Assembly: GCA_049509675.1 (NCBI GenBank)
Contig: JBEKZQ010000349.1
Location: 1 to 6,722, forward strand
Source: JBEKZQ01 sp049509675
GTDB lineage: Bacteria; Planctomycetota; Planctomycetia; Pirellulales; Thermoguttaceae
DNA: 6,722 nt
Direction: 5' to 3'
Positions 5,681-6,722 of this stretch are shown here, in pieces. Position 1 is the stretch's first letter. Every line of letters starts with the position of its first letter. The translations under genes were made by a program, and so were the position numbers. A model generated the notes under the pieces. It worked only from the letters and a program-made list of their open reading frames with translations. It did not search any database and was not told the DNA's origin.

Positions 5681-6722
5681 ACTCCGCAGGGAATTTCCAG
5701 GGGGCGCGGTACTCGGGCAGCGCTAGCCGGGCGGCTTCCTCGTCGCCCACGATCTTCTCGGCCAGCGGGTCGAAGCGAATCGCCCGGCCGAGCTTCAATG
5801 ACAGGTTCGCCAGCACCAGCGGCACGTCCACTTTGCAGTGGTAGTCCGGACAGCAACTGGGCGACTTGCGGGTCTTAATCGCGTCGAGCCACTCGCGCTC
5901 GTGGCCAGGCGACGGCGGAATCGACACGGCCGGCGGCTTGAGGCCATCCATCCGCGGGCCCTCCGGTACGACCTTGCGCATGCCGTAATCGGCGTACATC
6001 GTACCGTTGACGCCGTGGAAGTACATGCCCAACCGCCGCTCGGGCTGGCCGCGGCCGAAATCGAAGGCGAAACTGTTGACCAACGACATCGACCATGTCA
6101 TGGTGAAGTCGGGGTACTGCCAAACGACCTCCTGAGTGTCCGGCGCGTCTCCCGCGTCGTGGATCGTGTAGCGGCCGCCGGAGCTGAACGTGACCGTGGG
6201 GAAACCGAGATCGAGTGCCCACACCGGCAGGTCGATGATGTGTGGGGCCATGCCCGGTGTCCACCCTCCGCTGAACGACATGAACGAGCAGTTCGTATAA
6301 GCGTCGCTGACGATCAGTGGATTGTAGGGCCGCATGGGATAAGGCCCGACCCAGCGCTCCCAGTCGAGCCCGGCCGGCGGGGCACTGTTGGGCGGGTTGC
6401 CGATTCCTTGCGGGCCCTGGTTCATGACATTGAACGTCCGCGCGACGCTGATCTTGCCGAGGTTGCCGGAGCGGACCAACTCGACCACGCGGCGGTAGTT
6501 GTCCTCGGCGTGGATCTGCGTGCCAATCTGACAGATCCGCTGATGCTTGCGGACTGCGTTGCGAACGGCCAGGCTCTCGGCCAAGTGCAGCGTCATGGGC
6601 TTTTGCAGGTAAATGTCTTTGCCGGCCCGGCAGGCGTCGACGGCCATCAGGCAGTGCCAATGGGGCGGAGTGCCGATGATCACGCCGTCCAGGTCTTTGC
6701 GATCCAGCAGTTCACAATAGTC
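5673..6722 (-). CDS. Gfo/Idh/MocA family oxidoreductase (5' end beyond window)
   Basis: A partial gene of 349 visible residues. The reading frame is open to the window edge, so the true start and the N-terminal Rossmann glycine motif lie outside. Numbering from the first visible codon, GTPPHWH (17-23) and YLQKPMT (38-44) mark the end of the NAD(P)-binding domain; K41 is the family's catalytic-loop lysine, and Q40 replaces the usual E of EKP. GGWTPGMAPHIIDLPVWALD (153-172) holds the substrate-site H161 and D164. The C-terminus (HEREWLDAIKTRKSP..., CKVDVPLVLANLSLKLGR..., ending in WKFPAEYV) is the form common in planctomycetes, often in Tat-exported members; any Tat signal would be out of view. 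It probably oxidises a sugar, polyol or similar hydroxyl group with NAD(P). It overlaps and is likely co-transcribed with the UroD-family gene. Confidence 0.93.
   Translation of the reverse strand, partial: DYCELLDRKDLDGVIIGTPPHWHCLMAVDACRAGKDIYLQKPMTLHLAESLAVRNAVRKHQRICQIGTQIHAEDNYRRVVELVRSGNLGKISVARTFNVMNQGPQGIGNPPNSAPPAGLDWERWVGPYPMRPYNPLIVSDAYTNCSFMSFSGGWTPGMAPHIIDLPVWALDLGFPTVTFSSGGRYTIHDAGDAPDTQEVVWQYPDFTMTWSMSLVNSFAFDFGRGQPERRLGMYFHGVNGTMYADYGMRKVVPEGPRMDGLKPPAVSIPPSPGHEREWLDAIKTRKSPSCCPDYHCKVDVPLVLANLSLKLGRAIRFDPLAEKIVGDEEAARLALPEYRAPWKFPAEYV

Overview
The window most likely comes from a member of the Planctomycetota, probably an uncultured environmental lineage, with Verrucomicrobiota as the alternative. 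It is GC-rich and combines several hallmarks of that group. These are a secreted repeat protein with a PEP-CTERM sorting signal, two neighbouring exported proteins with near-identical signal peptides, a Gfo/Idh/MocA dehydrogenase of the planctomycete type, and a uroporphyrinogen-decarboxylase-family (MtaA/CmuA-like) protein. The taxonomic call is inference; there is no rRNA or marker gene here.

Layout. Positions 1-255 are non-coding and hold an irregular AATTCC-rich simple repeat with a 14-bp palindrome. Positions 256-1257 (minus) encode a secreted protein of seven 39-residue RCC1-like repeats ending in a PEP-CTERM signal. It has a convincing promoter and ribosome binding site just upstream. 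Positions 1416 to about 1690 (minus) carry a remnant that looks like the C-terminus of an IS91-type transposase. The rest of the region up to 2112 is non-coding, apart from a plausible promoter at 2013-2041. On the plus strand, 2113-3105 encodes an exported GH43-type glycosidase. It is followed after 34 nt by 3140-4294, an exported protein joining a VHL-beta-like domain to an HExxH zinc metallopeptidase-like domain. These two probably form an operon. A 258-nt convergent intergenic region follows. On the minus strand, a Gfo/Idh/MocA oxidoreductase (5673-6722, 5' end outside the window) overlaps by 8 nt the UroD-family gene at 4553-5680, indicating a translationally coupled pair.

Working together. 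The GH43 enzyme and the VHL-like/metallopeptidase protein are both predicted to be exported and could attack one glycosylated substrate. The VHL-like part keeps two residues matching the hydroxyproline-contacting residues of human VHL, with conservative changes at two more, so a hydroxyproline-rich glycoprotein substrate is an attractive but speculative idea. The Gfo/Idh plus UroD pair suggests oxidation of a sugar-like substrate and, if the zinc site works as in MtaA/CmuA, a methyl-transfer step. No corrinoid protein is visible in the window to support that.

The most notable observations are the VHL-like/metallopeptidase fusion next to a GH43 glycosidase, the very regular seven-repeat array with recently homogenised units, and the 13-residue tail after its PEP-CTERM signal, which looks like a frameshift product.
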